From Sphingobium sp. EM0848 (GTDB lineage: Bacteria; Pseudomonadota; Alphaproteobacteria; Sphingomonadales; Sphingomonadaceae): a stretch of 64,000 nucleotides of DNA. The position numbers were made by a program, and so were the translations under genes. Positions 8,450-17,800 of this stretch are shown here, piece after piece; position 1 is the first letter of the stretch; every line of letters starts with the position of its first letter. The notes under the pieces were generated by a model that did not search any database, was not told the DNA's origin, and saw nothing but the letters and a program-made list of their open reading frames with translations. The stretch covers positions 2,480,001-2,544,000 of the forward strand of contig NZ_JABXWB010000001.1 in the NCBI RefSeq assembly GCF_013375555.1, in the 5' to 3' direction.

Positions 8450-9161
8450 CCGTCCGACCGATGTGGAAATCGACGCCTATATCGACGGCGAACTGGATGC
8501 GGAGCGCCGTTTCGTGGTCGAAACCCATCTCTCACGCCAGCCGGCGCTGGCTGCGCGGGTCATGGGCGACCTCAGCACGCGCAGCGCGCTTCACATATTG
8601 GGCCATGACCGCCGTTCTCTTCCATCCGACCTGATGGCGAAGGCGCAGCGCCTGATCCCGGCGCAGAAAAGCCGCTGGCGCCGCCTGATGCCGGCGGGGC
8701 TGGTGGCGAGCAGCCTGGCGGCGGGCCTTGCGGTCTGGACCTTGGGCGTCCAGCATCCACCCGCCTATGTCAACTTCGCGGTGGCATCGCACCGCATCGC
8801 CATGATGCGGGCCGTCATGAATTCGCAGGTCGAAACGCCCAAGTTCGATGCGCGGGAAATCGCGCTCAACACCCGCATCGCCATGCCGCAATTGCCCAAC
8901 GACTGGCATGTGACGGATGTCCAGCTGTTCCCGACCGACAGGGAACCCGCGCTGCTGATGGCGATCCGCACCGATCAGGGGCGCAGGATGACGATCTTCG
9001 CCGTGCATGAGAAGACCCATGCCCCCGAACAGCCCGACGCGGTGCGCGAAGGGCCGCAGTCGGTCGCCTATTGGCGGCGGGGCGACATGTCCTATGCGCT
9101 GACCGGCGATCAGGAGCCGGGGACGATGGATGCCACCGCCACCGCACTGACGCGGACATGA
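8442..9161 (+). CDS. Membrane-anchored anti-sigma factor
   Basis: 239 residues. The N-terminal ~60 residues (VEIDAYIDGELDAERRFVVE) are a short anti-sigma domain without an HxxxCxxC zinc motif. One transmembrane helix follows near residues 83-100 (MPAGLVASSLAAGLAVWTLG) and a ~135-residue periplasmic domain after that. It overlaps the sigma gene by 8 bases and should hold that sigma factor at the membrane until a signal is perceived. The periplasmic part resembles the sensor half of other sphingomonad anti-sigma proteins only in general layout; the signal is unknown. Confidence 0.85.
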   Translation: MTDRPTDVEIDAYIDGELDAERRFVVETHLSRQPALAARVMGDLSTRSALHILGHDRRSLPSDLMAKAQRLIPAQKSRWRRLMPAGLVASSLAAGLAVWTLGVQHPPAYVNFAVASHRIAMMRAVMNSQVETPKFDAREIALNTRIAMPQLPNDWHVTDVQLFPTDREPALLMAIRTDQGRRMTIFAVHEKTHAPEQPDAVREGPQSVAYWRRGDMSYALTGDQEPGTMDATATALTRT

Positions 9162-9166
9162 TGGAC

Positions 9167-9185
9167 GGGGCGCACGGAGCGCCCC
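9167..9185. terminator. Hairpin between convergent anti-sigma and nitroreductase genes
   Basis: GGGGCGC and GCGCCCC arms around a 5-base loop, placed exactly between two convergent stop codons. There is no T-run, so termination is plausible rather than certain. Confidence 0.4.
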
Positions 9186-9196
9186 ATCGCTGACGC

Positions 9197-9790
9197 TCAG
9201 GCCTTGAAATTGCCCGCCGTGGCGAAGTCGGCAATATCCTTCCGGCCGCTTGGCGCTTCACGCGTCTGAAGCGCTTCGGGCAGGATCGACTTGTCCGCGA
9301 TGCGGCCGATCGCCGCGGCCGCCTCGATACGGAAACGGTCGGGAACGGCCAGTTCGATCCGGGCCTTTTCGAAATCCAGGCCAGTCATGCCATGGCTGTG
9401 ATAACCAAGCCGCGTCGCCTGCAACGCCATCAGCGCCCAGGCCGCACCCGCGTCGAAGCTGTGGCTGTGCGACGGCTTGAGCTCATCCGAGCCGGGAGAA
9501 GCCATCTTCGTGTCGGACAGGATGAAGATCAGCGCCGAGGCATTCTGCACCCAGCTCTGGTTGAACGGCAGCAACAGCTCCACGAAACGTGCCCAGTCCG
9601 CACTGTCGCGATGGGCATAGAGGAAACGCCAGGGTTGATAGTTGAAGGCCGACGGCGCCCAGCGCGCGGCATCGAATATCGTGTCGAGATCCTCCTGCGG
9701 GATCGCCGAGGAATCGAAGGCGCGGGGCGACCAGCGCTCCAGAAAAAGCGGATCGACGGCGCGTGAGACCGCGCGGGCAGCAACTGACAT
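9197..9790 (-). CDS. Nitroreductase-family FMN oxidoreductase
   Basis: 197 residues. RWSPRAFDSSAIPQEDLDTIFDAARWAPSAFN is the FMN/phosphate-binding N-terminal block of the family, and AAIGRIADKSILPE is the C-terminal loop. These enzymes use NAD(P)H to reduce nitro groups, quinones or related substrates. The ATG at 9790 is preceded by GGGAG at 6 bases; the longer frame begins at a TTG four codons earlier. Convergent with the anti-sigma gene. Specific substrate not assignable. Confidence 0.9.
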   Translation of the reverse strand: MSVAARAVSRAVDPLFLERWSPRAFDSSAIPQEDLDTIFDAARWAPSAFNYQPWRFLYAHRDSADWARFVELLLPFNQSWVQNASALIFILSDTKMASPGSDELKPSHSHSFDAGAAWALMALQATRLGYHSHGMTGLDFEKARIELAVPDRFRIEAAAAIGRIADKSILPEALQTREAPSGRKDIADFATAGNFKA

Positions 9791-9892
9791 AATAACTCCC
9801 AATAGCCGTGGAGCGGAGGGCGGGACCGCCCATCCGGCAATGCGAGCGCGATATTGGTGGCAGGAATGGCGGCCGCAAGACCGGCCGGCATT

Positions 9893-10054
9893 TTAACTCA
9901 ATTCGAGGGAGGGTTCGGCGCTCTTGACCTTATCCTTCGGCGGCACGGCATCGGGACCGCGCTCCAACAGGATGCGTTCCGGTTCGCGCAGCAATTCGCG
10001 CTTCATGGCGTCGCTTAACCGACCCCAATGTCGACCGATCGCCGAGCGCCACAT
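9893..10054 (-). CDS. Small hypothetical protein (53 residues)
   Basis: Short reverse-strand frame: starts MWRSAIGRHWGRLSDAMK, runs through RELLREPERILLERG and ends KSAEPSLELS. The ATG is preceded by a purine-rich run GGGGAGAGAAAGAGG that serves as a strong ribosome binding site. Composition (Arg/Glu/Leu-rich, high GC at third positions) looks coding, and it fills an otherwise empty stretch upstream of the nitroreductase. No domain recognised. It may be a lineage-specific small protein; confidence is limited by length. Confidence 0.5.
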   Translation of the reverse strand: MWRSAIGRHWGRLSDAMKRELLREPERILLERGPDAVPPKDKVKSAEPSLELS

Positions 10055-10280
10055 CCTCTTTCTCTCCCCATGCCGAATCGAGACGGCTCTTATCTATTAT
10101 GGCGGTAGAGAATTTTCGCTCAAGCATATCTGAAGGGATGGCGAGAAAAGCTTGTCCTGAAATAGGCACGTCACATCGCCCGCCGATCATGACCAATAAT
10201 TCATGAACGGACCATCGGCCCGGCGTCCGGTATGGCGTAAAGGCGATCCCGTCACAGGGGTAACAGGCAAGTCACGCATC

Positions 10281-13200
10281 ATGAGCAGACCGATTTTCTT
10301 CGATCCCACCGGTCGCCGGGGGCTTTGGGCGCGGCGGATACTGGCGGGCGGATTGCTCGCCATTCTGCTGGCCGCCATCGCCTTTGCCACCACGCTGGTG
10401 GCGGTGCCGTCGGAACGCGACCTTGCCCTGCCGTTGCCCCAGGCCCATGCCGCGCGCATGTCGGGCATGTCCACCCTGCGTCGCGACATCGCCAAATGGC
10501 TGCCGCACTGGGGCAAGACCCATGTGCAAGCCAAACCGCTCAATGTCGGCTTCTACGTGCCGGGCACGGAAAACAGCATCGCCTCGCTGCGCCGTAATGT
10601 CGGACAGCTCGATTGGGTGGTCCCCGCACTCGTCAACGTGGCCGGTCCCGGCGAGCCCATTCATTATGCCAATGATCAGGCCTTCGACCGGATGATCGCC
10701 GCCATGCCGCGCCCGCCCAAGGTGCTGCCGATGGTGCAGAATCTGGGGGCGGACAGCTGGAACGGCACGGGCGCGGCGCGGGTGCTGCGCGATCCTGTCG
10801 CCAGCAAGGCCCTCGCCGGGCAGCTCGGCGCCTATGTCGCCCGCCGCCATGAGGCGGGGCTGGTGATGGACTTCGAATCGCTGCCCGCCAGCGCCATGCC
10901 CTCCTATCTGCATTTCCTCCGCCTGCTGCGCACCCAGCTTCCCGCGGGCGCCAAGCTGGCCGTCACCGTGCCGGCGGATCAGGAGGAATGGCCGCTCGCC
11001 CAGTTCGCCCGCGTCGCCGACCGGGTGATCTTGATGGCGTATGACCAGCATTGGCAAAGCGGCGAGCCGGGCCCGATCGCCGCGCAGGACTGGTTCACGC
11101 GGGAGGTGAAGAGCGCTCAGCGCGCCATCGGCCCCGACCGCATCGTCGTCGCGCTCGGCAGCTATGCCTATGACTGGCATGGCGCCGAAGGCAGCAACAG
11201 CACGGCCGATGCCCTGTCGCTGGACGAAGCCTGGCTCGCCGCGCATGACAGCGACGCGCGCCCGATCTACGACATGGCCAGCGGCAATGCGGGCTTCGCC
11301 TATGACGAAGCGGGACAGCGCCACCAGATCTGGATGCTGGACGCCGCAGCGACATGGAATGAGTTGCTGGTGCTGAAGCGCCTGGGTATCCAGAGCATCG
11401 CCCTCTGGCGGCTCGGCAGCGAGGATCCGGGCGTCTGGTCCGACCTGACCGCCTGGCGCAATGGCGGCCGCCCCAATCTCAGCCACATGGCCAGCACGCT
11501 CGACACCGATGTCGAGGGATCGGGCGAAATCCTGCGGATCACCGCGACGCCGACCGAAGGCAATCGCACCATCACCTTCGGGCCCCAGAATGTCATCGAA
11601 CGGGAAAGCTACGGCACGCTGCCCACCCCCTATCAGGTGCAGCGCACCGGCGGGCAGAACCCGAAGATGCTGGCACTGACCTTCGACGACGGACCGGACC
11701 CCGTCTGGACGCCGAAAATCCTGAACGTGCTGGAGCAGATGCACACGCCCGCGACCTTCTTCGTGATCGGGGAAAATGCGCTGGAACATCCGGGCCTGCT
11801 TGAGCGGATCGTCGCGGACGGGGATGAGATCGGCAACCACACCTACGACCATCCCAATCTCGCCACCTGGTCGGACGATGCGACCCGCTTGCAGCTCAAC
11901 GCCACGCAGCGGCTGGTGCAGGCCTATACCGGCCATGGCATGCGGCTGTTCCGCGCGCCCTATTTCGGTGACGCGGAACCGACCACGGCGGACGAACTCG
12001 GGCCTGCACTAGCGGCGCAGAAGCTGGGCTACACAGTCGTCGGCCTGCACGTCGACCCCAATGACTGGCAGCGCCCCGGCGTCGACGCCATCGTCTCCCA
12101 GGTGATCGACCAGGTGCATAACGTGTCGGACGACCGGTCGGAAAATATCATCCTGCTGCATGATGGCGGCGGCGACCGGGCGCAGACGGTGGAGGCCCTG
12201 CCGCGCATCATCGCGAAACTGCGGGCGGAGGGCTATCGCTTTGTGCCGGTGTCGCAACTCGCCGGCCTGCCACCACAGGCCGCCATGCCGCCGGTCAAGT
12301 CCAGCGACCTGCTGGCGGTACGGGTCGATGTCGGCGTGTTCGTCGCGCTCGCCATCGTGAGCGCGCTGCTCGGCTGGATCTTCTACCTCGCCATTTCGCT
12401 GGGTCTGGCCCGGGCCGTGCTGATGACGCTGCTCGCCTGGATACAGGAACGGCGCGAACGGATCGTGCCGCCGGTGCACCAGCCGACGGTGTCCGTCATC
12501 ATCCCCGCCTATAATGAGGCGCGGGTGATCGAATCGTCGGTGCGGCGCGTGCTGGCGAGCGATTATCCCGCCTTGCAACTGATCGTCGCGGATGACGGGT
12601 CGAAGGATGAAACCAGCGCCATCGTCACGCGCGCCTTTGCCGGCGATCCGCGCGTCACGCTGCTGACGCTGGTCAATGGCGGCAAGGCGGCGGCGCTCAA
12701 CCGAGCGCTGAAGGAAGCCTCGGGCGAGATCGTCATCGCGCTGGACGCCGACACCCAGTTCGAGCCGCAGACGATCACGCGCCTCGCCCGCTGGTTCGCG
12801 GACCCCGCCATCGGCGCGGTCGCGGGCGACGCACGGGTCGGCAATCGCGTGAACCTCGTCACCCGCTGGCAGGCGGTCGAATATATCACCGCCCAAAATC
12901 TGGAGCGCCGCGCGCTGGCCGGTTTCGACGCCATGACAGTGGTGCCCGGCGCGGTCGGCGCCTGGCGCCGGGCGGCGCTGGACGCAGTGGGCGGCTATCC
13001 CGAAAACACGCTGGCGGAGGATCAGGACCTGACCATCGCGATCCAGCGCGCGGGCTGGCGCGTCACCTATGATCCGGAGGCCGTCGCCTGGACCGAAGCG
13101 CCTGAAAGCTTCAAGGCTCTGGCCAAGCAGCGCTACCGCTGGGCCTTCGGCACGCTGCAATGCCTGTGGAAGCATCGCCGCATCCTGCGCGAACGGCGGC

Positions 13201-13628
13201 CGACCGGGCTGGCGCTGGTGGGCATGCCGCAGGCGTGGCTGTTCCAGATCCTGTTCGCGGCGATTTCCCCGCTGATCGATCTGGCGCTCGTCACCTCAAT
13301 CATCGGGACCACCATCCGGGTGCACCAGCATGGTTGGGCGCAGACCAGCAATGATGTGTGGATGATGGGCCTCTACTGGCTCGCCTTCACCAGCATCGAT
13401 GTCGCGTGCGGCTGGGTCGCCTATCGGCTCGACAATCGCGACGTGCGCTATCCGCCGCATCTGCTGGTGGCGCAGCGCTTCGTCTACCGCCAGATCATGT
13501 ACTGGGTGGTGGTGCGCGCCATCGCCTCGGCCATTGGCGGCTGGGTCGTGGGCTGGGGCAAGCTGGAACGCAGCGGCCGCGTCGCCGTGGCGGCCCAGGA
13601 CAAGCCTGTAATTCCGTCCGGGGCATGA
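10281..13628 (+). CDS. GH18-like / polysaccharide deacetylase (NodB) / GT2 glycosyltransferase fusion
   Basis: About 1115 residues with three enzymatic modules. After an N-terminal membrane segment (LAGGLLAILLAAIAFATTLVAV) comes a GH18-like TIM-barrel region with LVMDFESLP near residue 196. The NodB/CE4 deacetylase follows from ~463 with all five motifs: TFDDGPDP, HTYDHP, RAPYFG, DPNDW and LLHDGG. A second membrane stretch (~680-720) leads to a processive GT2 domain from ~735: VIIPAYNEA, DDGSKDET, DADTQFEP, AEDQDL and QRYRW (QxxRW), then more helices. GT2 would face the cytosol and the hydrolase/deacetylase would face the periplasm. The layout recalls the PgaB and PgaC functions of poly-N-acetylglucosamine export in one chain. 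The ATG at 10281 is preferred; 10203 is possible but lacks a ribosome site. Confidence 0.85.
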   Translation: MSRPIFFDPTGRRGLWARRILAGGLLAILLAAIAFATTLVAVPSERDLALPLPQAHAARMSGMSTLRRDIAKWLPHWGKTHVQAKPLNVGFYVPGTENSIASLRRNVGQLDWVVPALVNVAGPGEPIHYANDQAFDRMIAAMPRPPKVLPMVQNLGADSWNGTGAARVLRDPVASKALAGQLGAYVARRHEAGLVMDFESLPASAMPSYLHFLRLLRTQLPAGAKLAVTVPADQEEWPLAQFARVADRVILMAYDQHWQSGEPGPIAAQDWFTREVKSAQRAIGPDRIVVALGSYAYDWHGAEGSNSTADALSLDEAWLAAHDSDARPIYDMASGNAGFAYDEAGQRHQIWMLDAAATWNELLVLKRLGIQSIALWRLGSEDPGVWSDLTAWRNGGRPNLSHMASTLDTDVEGSGEILRITATPTEGNRTITFGPQNVIERESYGTLPTPYQVQRTGGQNPKMLALTFDDGPDPVWTPKILNVLEQMHTPATFFVIGENALEHPGLLERIVADGDEIGNHTYDHPNLATWSDDATRLQLNATQRLVQAYTGHGMRLFRAPYFGDAEPTTADELGPALAAQKLGYTVVGLHVDPNDWQRPGVDAIVSQVIDQVHNVSDDRSENIILLHDGGGDRAQTVEALPRIIAKLRAEGYRFVPVSQLAGLPPQAAMPPVKSSDLLAVRVDVGVFVALAIVSALLGWIFYLAISLGLARAVLMTLLAWIQERRERIVPPVHQPTVSVIIPAYNEARVIESSVRRVLASDYPALQLIVADDGSKDETSAIVTRAFAGDPRVTLLTLVNGGKAAALNRALKEASGEIVIALDADTQFEPQTITRLARWFADPAIGAVAGDARVGNRVNLVTRWQAVEYITAQNLERRALAGFDAMTVVPGAVGAWRRAALDAVGGYPENTLAEDQDLTIAIQRAGWRVTYDPEAVAWTEAPESFKALAKQRYRWAFGTLQCLWKHRRILRERRPTGLALVGMPQAWLFQILFAAISPLIDLALVTSIIGTTIRVHQHGWAQTSNDVWMMGLYWLAFTSIDVACGWVAYRLDNRDVRYPPHLLVAQRFVYRQIMYWVVVRAIASAIGGWVVGWGKLERSGRVAVAAQDKPVIPSGA

Positions 13629-13734
13629 ACAAAGCTTAACATGACTTGGACCTTCAGGCGCTTCATCCTTCATTCGGCGGCGGAAAGCCCGGCGATCCCG
13701 GTTTCCCGCCGCCGGAAAGTGAAGGAGATGATCC

Positions 13735-13992
13735 ATGAAATATCTGATCTTCCCTCTCGTGGCCCTGGGGCTGGGTACGGCCGCCATGGCACAGCCGGCA
13801 CCCAGCGCGCCCAAATCCTATCCGCCCTGTTCCAAAAGCGTGACGGACGAATGCATGGGCTCCTCGCACGCGGCGATGCACCACACCGCCATGCGTTCGC
13901 ACCACAAGATGGCGACGCATCACCGGACCCATCACATGGCACATGCCGCCCATCATGGGATGAAGGCCAAGCCCGAACCGAAACCGTCCTGA
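13735..13992 (+). CDS. His/Met-rich small periplasmic protein
   Basis: 85 residues: a clear signal peptide (MKYLIFPLVALGLGTAAMAQ), two Cys (PPCSKSVTDECMG), then a segment dominated by His and Met (SHHKMATHHRTHHMAHAAHH) with a basic Pro-rich end. GGAGATGATCC precedes the ATG. The composition suggests divalent metal or copper binding in the periplasm, but no known family is recognised. It is immediately upstream of the PDZ-response regulator-histidine kinase genes on the same strand, so a link to that signalling system is possible. Confidence 0.75.
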   Translation: MKYLIFPLVALGLGTAAMAQPAPSAPKSYPPCSKSVTDECMGSSHAAMHHTAMRSHHKMATHHRTHHMAHAAHHGMKAKPEPKPS

Positions 13993-14065
13993 CGCCAGCA
14001 AGGCCGGGGAAGGATGGTCTCCCGACATCCCTCTCCGGCGCTTGCCGCGCGGGGGAGTGAGGCTG

Positions 14066-14467
14066 ATGGGGAAGCGCTCGATCGACAATTATGCGACCGG
14101 ACTGCTGCTGGCCGGCCTTGCCCTGTGCGCATTGTTGATGAGCGGCGCCTTCTTCCTTCACGTCCGTCACGCCACGGACGGCCATATGGAAGCCGCAGCG
14201 GCCAAGGCCCGCGCCCTGCCCGGCGTCACCCTGACTGACGGCCATCCCGGCGTCATCGTCACCAGCATGGAAACCAACGGCCAGGCCGCGCGCCTTGGCA
14301 TCAACGTCGGTGACGGCGTGATCAGCCTGAACGGCACACCGATAAGCTCGCTGGATCAAGCCAGTAGCTATCTGTTACACCATCCCCAGCAAAGGATAGC
14401 GCTGGGGCTGAAACATGCGAATCAATTGCGCGTGGTGATGCTGGTCCGGCCGGAAAGGGGACAATGA
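14066..14467 (+). CDS. Membrane-anchored PDZ-domain protein
   Basis: 133 residues from the ATG at 14066, which follows GGGGGAGTGAGG; a TTG eight codons upstream is less likely. One transmembrane helix (NYATGLLLAGLALCALLMSGAFF) is followed by a periplasmic PDZ domain: GVIVTSMETNGQAARLGINVGDGVISLNG. PDZ domains bind C-terminal peptides and often steer envelope proteases or sensors. Its stop overlaps the response regulator start by 4 bases (ATGA), so it is part of the signalling operon and may modulate the kinase. No catalytic domain is present. Confidence 0.8.
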   Translation: MGKRSIDNYATGLLLAGLALCALLMSGAFFLHVRHATDGHMEAAAAKARALPGVTLTDGHPGVIVTSMETNGQAARLGINVGDGVISLNGTPISSLDQASSYLLHHPQQRIALGLKHANQLRVVMLVRPERGQ

Positions 14468-15150
14468 GCCACAAGATATTGGTGGTGGAAGATGATGCGG
14501 CCACCGCCGCCTATGTCGCCAAGGGCATGAGCGAAGCCGGCTTCACCATCGACCAGGCGGACAATGGCCGCGACGGCCTGTTCCTGGCCAGTGACGGCAG
14601 CTATGGCGCGATCATCCTGGACCGGATGATGCCCGCGATGGACGGCATGGCGATGCTGAAGGCCCTGCGCGCGGCGGGGATCGAAACGCCCGTCATCATC
14701 CTGTCGGCGCTCGGCACGCCGGAGGATCGGGTGGAGGGCCTTACCAACGGTGCCGACGACTATCTGGTGAAACCCTTTGCCTTTGCCGAACTGCTCGCCC
14801 GCGTGCAGTTGCTGCTGCGCCGGGGCGGCAGCGGCAGCACGGTCGTCACCCATCTGCGTCATGAGGATCTGGAAATGGACCTGCTTTCCCGCCGGGTGAA
14901 GCGGGGCAGCCGGACCATCGACCTGCAACCGCGCGAATTTCGCCTGCTCGAATTTTTCCTGCGCCATCCCGATCAGGTGGTGACGCGCACCATGCTGCTG
15001 GAAGGCGTGTGGGATTATCATTTCGATCCCGGCACGAACGTCATCGACGTCCATGTCAGCCGCCTGCGCCGCAAACTGGACGAAGGCGGGGACAAGCCGA
15101 TGCTGCACACGGTGCGCGGCATGGGATATCGTCTTGGCCCGGAGAACTGA
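14464..15150 (+). CDS. OmpR-family response regulator
   Basis: 228 residues: receiver domain with acidic pair VVEDDA, phosphoacceptor Asp53 in IILDRMMPAMDG and conserved Lys in YLVKPFAFAE, then a winged-helix DNA-binding domain (LQPREFRLLEFFLRHPDQVVTR and VIDVHVSRLRRKLDEG). Coupled to the PDZ gene by a 4-base overlap and overlapping the kinase gene downstream. Targets unknown; the His-rich protein just upstream is a natural candidate. Confidence 0.93.
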   Translation: MSHKILVVEDDAATAAYVAKGMSEAGFTIDQADNGRDGLFLASDGSYGAIILDRMMPAMDGMAMLKALRAAGIETPVIILSALGTPEDRVEGLTNGADDYLVKPFAFAELLARVQLLLRRGGSGSTVVTHLRHEDLEMDLLSRRVKRGSRTIDLQPREFRLLEFFLRHPDQVVTRTMLLEGVWDYHFDPGTNVIDVHVSRLRRKLDEGGDKPMLHTVRGMGYRLGPEN

Positions 15151-16522
15151 TCGGGTCTGGCGCTGGTTCGGCTTTGCCCGCTCGACCATCGGGCGGTTCG
15201 TCGGCCTTGCCTTTCTCTGCCAGTTCCTGCTGACCGGCGGCGTCCTGCTGTTCGTGCAGCAGGCGAGCCAGCGCACCGTCGTCGCCGCCGACCAGCAGGC
15301 GGTGGAGGATGCACGCGACGACATGCTCGCCCTCTATCGGGAGGGTGGCACGATGGCACTGCGCAGCGAAATAACCCGCCGTTTCCGCAGCGTGGAGGGC
15401 GAGCGCGCCGTGCTGCTCCTCACCGATACGAGCGGGCAACCGATCAGCGGCAATGTGGGCGCCTGGCCCGCAGGCCTTGCCGCGGACGGGCGCTGGCAGA
15501 CCATGTCGCTCTACCGCGTCGGGCGCGACGAGCCGGAGCCGATCGGCGTCATCGCCGTCAGGCTGGAGAATGGCGATCAGATGCTGATCGGCATGGTCAT
15601 TTCCAACAGCCTGCAACTGGCGCGCATCTATGAGGAGGCGTTGAGCGTCGCCTTCATCATGAGCCTGGTGCTGGCGCTGGCCATCGCCATCATGTTGGGC
15701 CGCATATTGGCGCGGCAGGTGTCGGACATCGCGCAAACGGCCAATGACGTCGCGGTCGGCGCACTCGACCGGCGCGTGCCGACCGACGGCAGCGGCGACG
15801 CCTTCGACCGGCTGGGCCAATCGATCAACGCCATGCTGGAGCGGATCGACGCGTTGGTGACGCAGCTTCGGATGATGACCGACGGGCTGGCGCATGACCT
15901 TAAATCCCCGGTGACGCGGCTGATCTCCGTGGTGGAACAGGCCAGTGCCCAGACCCGCGACGATGCCGCGCTCGACGCGCTGGAAAAGGTGCATCATGAG
16001 GCGCAGACGCTGCGTTCCATGCTGACCACGGCCCTGCTCATCAGCCGGACCGAGGCGGGTTTCGGCGGCGATCTGCTGCGCGACACCGATATCGGCAACC
16101 TGCTGCGCGACGTGGGAGAGGTCTATGGCCCGCTGATCGAGGACAGCGGCTTCGCCCTCACCCTCAGCGCGCCGGAATCGCTGATTTTTCCTCTGCACCG
16201 CGAACTGGTGAGCCAGTCGCTCGCCAATCTCATCGAAAATGCGCTTTATTATGCGGAGGGCGGCGACTGCATCGGCCTGAGCGCATCGCTGGTGGATGGC
16301 CATTTGCTGATCGAGGTGGCCGACAACGGCCCCGGCATCCCCGCGGCAAGCCATGCCGCCGCGCTCAAGCGCTTCGGTCGGCTCGACCCCGCGCGCGGCA
16401 AGCCCGGATCGGGGCTGGGCCTGTCGCTGGTGGAGGCGGTGGCGCGGCTGCACCATGGCATGGTGACACTGGCGGATAACGGCCCCGGGCTGCGGGTCAC
16501 ACTGACCCTGCGGCGGCCCTGA
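15134..16522 (+). CDS. Sensor histidine kinase
   Basis: About 462 residues from a TTG that overlaps the response regulator by 17 bases; no ATG or GTG is available near the homologous N-terminus. Transmembrane helix 1 (FVGLAFLCQFLLTGGVLLFV), a ~130-residue periplasmic sensor, helix 2 (VAFIMSLVLALAIAIMLG), HAMP (LARQVSDIAQTANDVAVGAL), HisKA H-box LAHDLKSPVTRL, and an HATPase domain with N-box LIENALYYAE, G1 VADNGPGIP and G2 GSGLGLSLV. All catalytic motifs are intact. It should phosphorylate the adjacent OmpR-type regulator. Confidence 0.9.
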   Translation: MARRTDRVWRWFGFARSTIGRFVGLAFLCQFLLTGGVLLFVQQASQRTVVAADQQAVEDARDDMLALYREGGTMALRSEITRRFRSVEGERAVLLLTDTSGQPISGNVGAWPAGLAADGRWQTMSLYRVGRDEPEPIGVIAVRLENGDQMLIGMVISNSLQLARIYEEALSVAFIMSLVLALAIAIMLGRILARQVSDIAQTANDVAVGALDRRVPTDGSGDAFDRLGQSINAMLERIDALVTQLRMMTDGLAHDLKSPVTRLISVVEQASAQTRDDAALDALEKVHHEAQTLRSMLTTALLISRTEAGFGGDLLRDTDIGNLLRDVGEVYGPLIEDSGFALTLSAPESLIFPLHRELVSQSLANLIENALYYAEGGDCIGLSASLVDGHLLIEVADNGPGIPAASHAAALKRFGRLDPARGKPGSGLGLSLVEAVARLHHGMVTLADNGPGLRVTLTLRRP

Positions 16523-16692
16523 GGCCCGGCAAAAAGCCCATCCCGGGCGGAGTCTGACGCGTGCAGTTCGTCTGACCGCCACCCGAGATGCCCAACATTG
16601 CCTTGCATGGAGAGTATGACAACGTTGTCCTGTCGCTATTATACCAACGTCCGGAAAGCCTGACTCATAAGGGGTTGCCATGTCCGAGCGGT

Positions 16693-17800
16693 GCTGATTC
16701 AAGGTGGCAAACGAGCTGGAGTTTGTCATGCCGATCCCGCTTCGCGCCGACTTTGACGCTACCCTGGTGAGGGCCGCGGCCCGTAAATCGAAGGATGGCG
16801 CGCAAGCGCGGCGATTACTGGCGCTGGCGGCGATCTATGAGGGGTCGAGCCGTACCGAGGCGGCACGGATCGGCGGGGTGACGCTGCAGATCGTCCGCGA
16901 CTGGGTGTTGAGGTTCAACGCGGCCGGACCCGATGGATTGATCGACCGGAAGGCGCCGGGCCAGCCCTCGCGCCTGAGCGCTGCCCACCGCGCAGCCCTC
17001 GTCGAGATGGTCGAACGGGGTCCGATCCCCGCCGTGCACGGCGTGGTGCGCTGGCGGATCATTGATCTGGCTCAGTGGCTATGGGACGAGTTTTCCGTCT
17101 CGGTTTCGAGGCCGACACTGAGCCGTGAGCTGCGGGCGCTGGGCTACCGCAAGTTGTCAGCCCGGCCCAAACATCATGCCCAGGATCCAGAGGCAATTGA
17201 GGCCTTCAAAAGGGGGGCTTTGCCGCCGAGCTGGACAAGGTCAAAGCGTGCCTCCCGCGGGGCACACCGATAGAAATCTGGTTCACGGACGAGGCCCGGA
17301 TCGGACAGAAGAACAAGATCACGCGGCGCTGGGCCAAACGAGGGACGCGACCATCCGCGCCGCATGATCAGCGCACCAGCTCCGCCTATATCTTCGGCGC
17401 GATCTGCCCGCAGGAAGGCAAGGCTGCAGGCCTCATCCTGCCGTTCTGCAACACCGACACAATGAACCTGCACCTGGCCGAGATCTCACTGGCCGTCGCT
17501 CCTGACACGCACGCCGTGCTGCTCATGGACCAGGCTGGCTGGCATCTGACGCCCAAGCTCAACGTGCCCGGTAATATCTCGATCATCCCGATCCCATCGA
17601 AGTGCCCCGAGCTCAACCCGCAGGAGAATATCTGGCAGTTCCTGCGTGACAACTGGCTGTCGAACCGCGTGTTCAACTCCCACGAGGACATCGTCGATCA
17701 CTGTTGCGACGCCTGGAACAGGCTCGTCGAACAGCCCGGGCGCATCATGTCGATCGGCCTGCGCGATTGGGCCCAGGGGTTCTGATCAGTGAATCTTGGT
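16693..17800 (+). mobile_element. IS630-family insertion sequence
   Basis: About 1.1 kb carrying one transposase in two frames. Short matching ends are visible: GATTCA at 16696 on the left and TGAATC at 17790 on the right in inverted orientation. Extended terminal repeats and the expected TA duplication could not be fixed by eye, so the boundaries are approximate. It sits between the histidine kinase and the LacI gene of the arabinose locus. Confidence 0.65.
16728..17785 (+). CDS. IS630-family transposase in two frames (-1 shift)
   Basis: Frame 1 from the ATG at 16728 (GGAG 6 bases upstream) encodes the helix-turn-helix half (KDGAQARRLLALAAIYEG, TLSRELRALGYRKLS). The frame then changes by -1 at the run AAAAGGGGGG (17208-17217) and the second half carries the DDE domain: IWFTDEARIG, LLMDQAGWH and the final Glu in PELNPQENIWQF. 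Read across the run, the join gives a continuous IS630 protein of roughly 350 residues. A homopolymer at the junction is typical of programmed slippage in IS elements; a disabling single-base mutation is the alternative. Confidence 0.8.
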
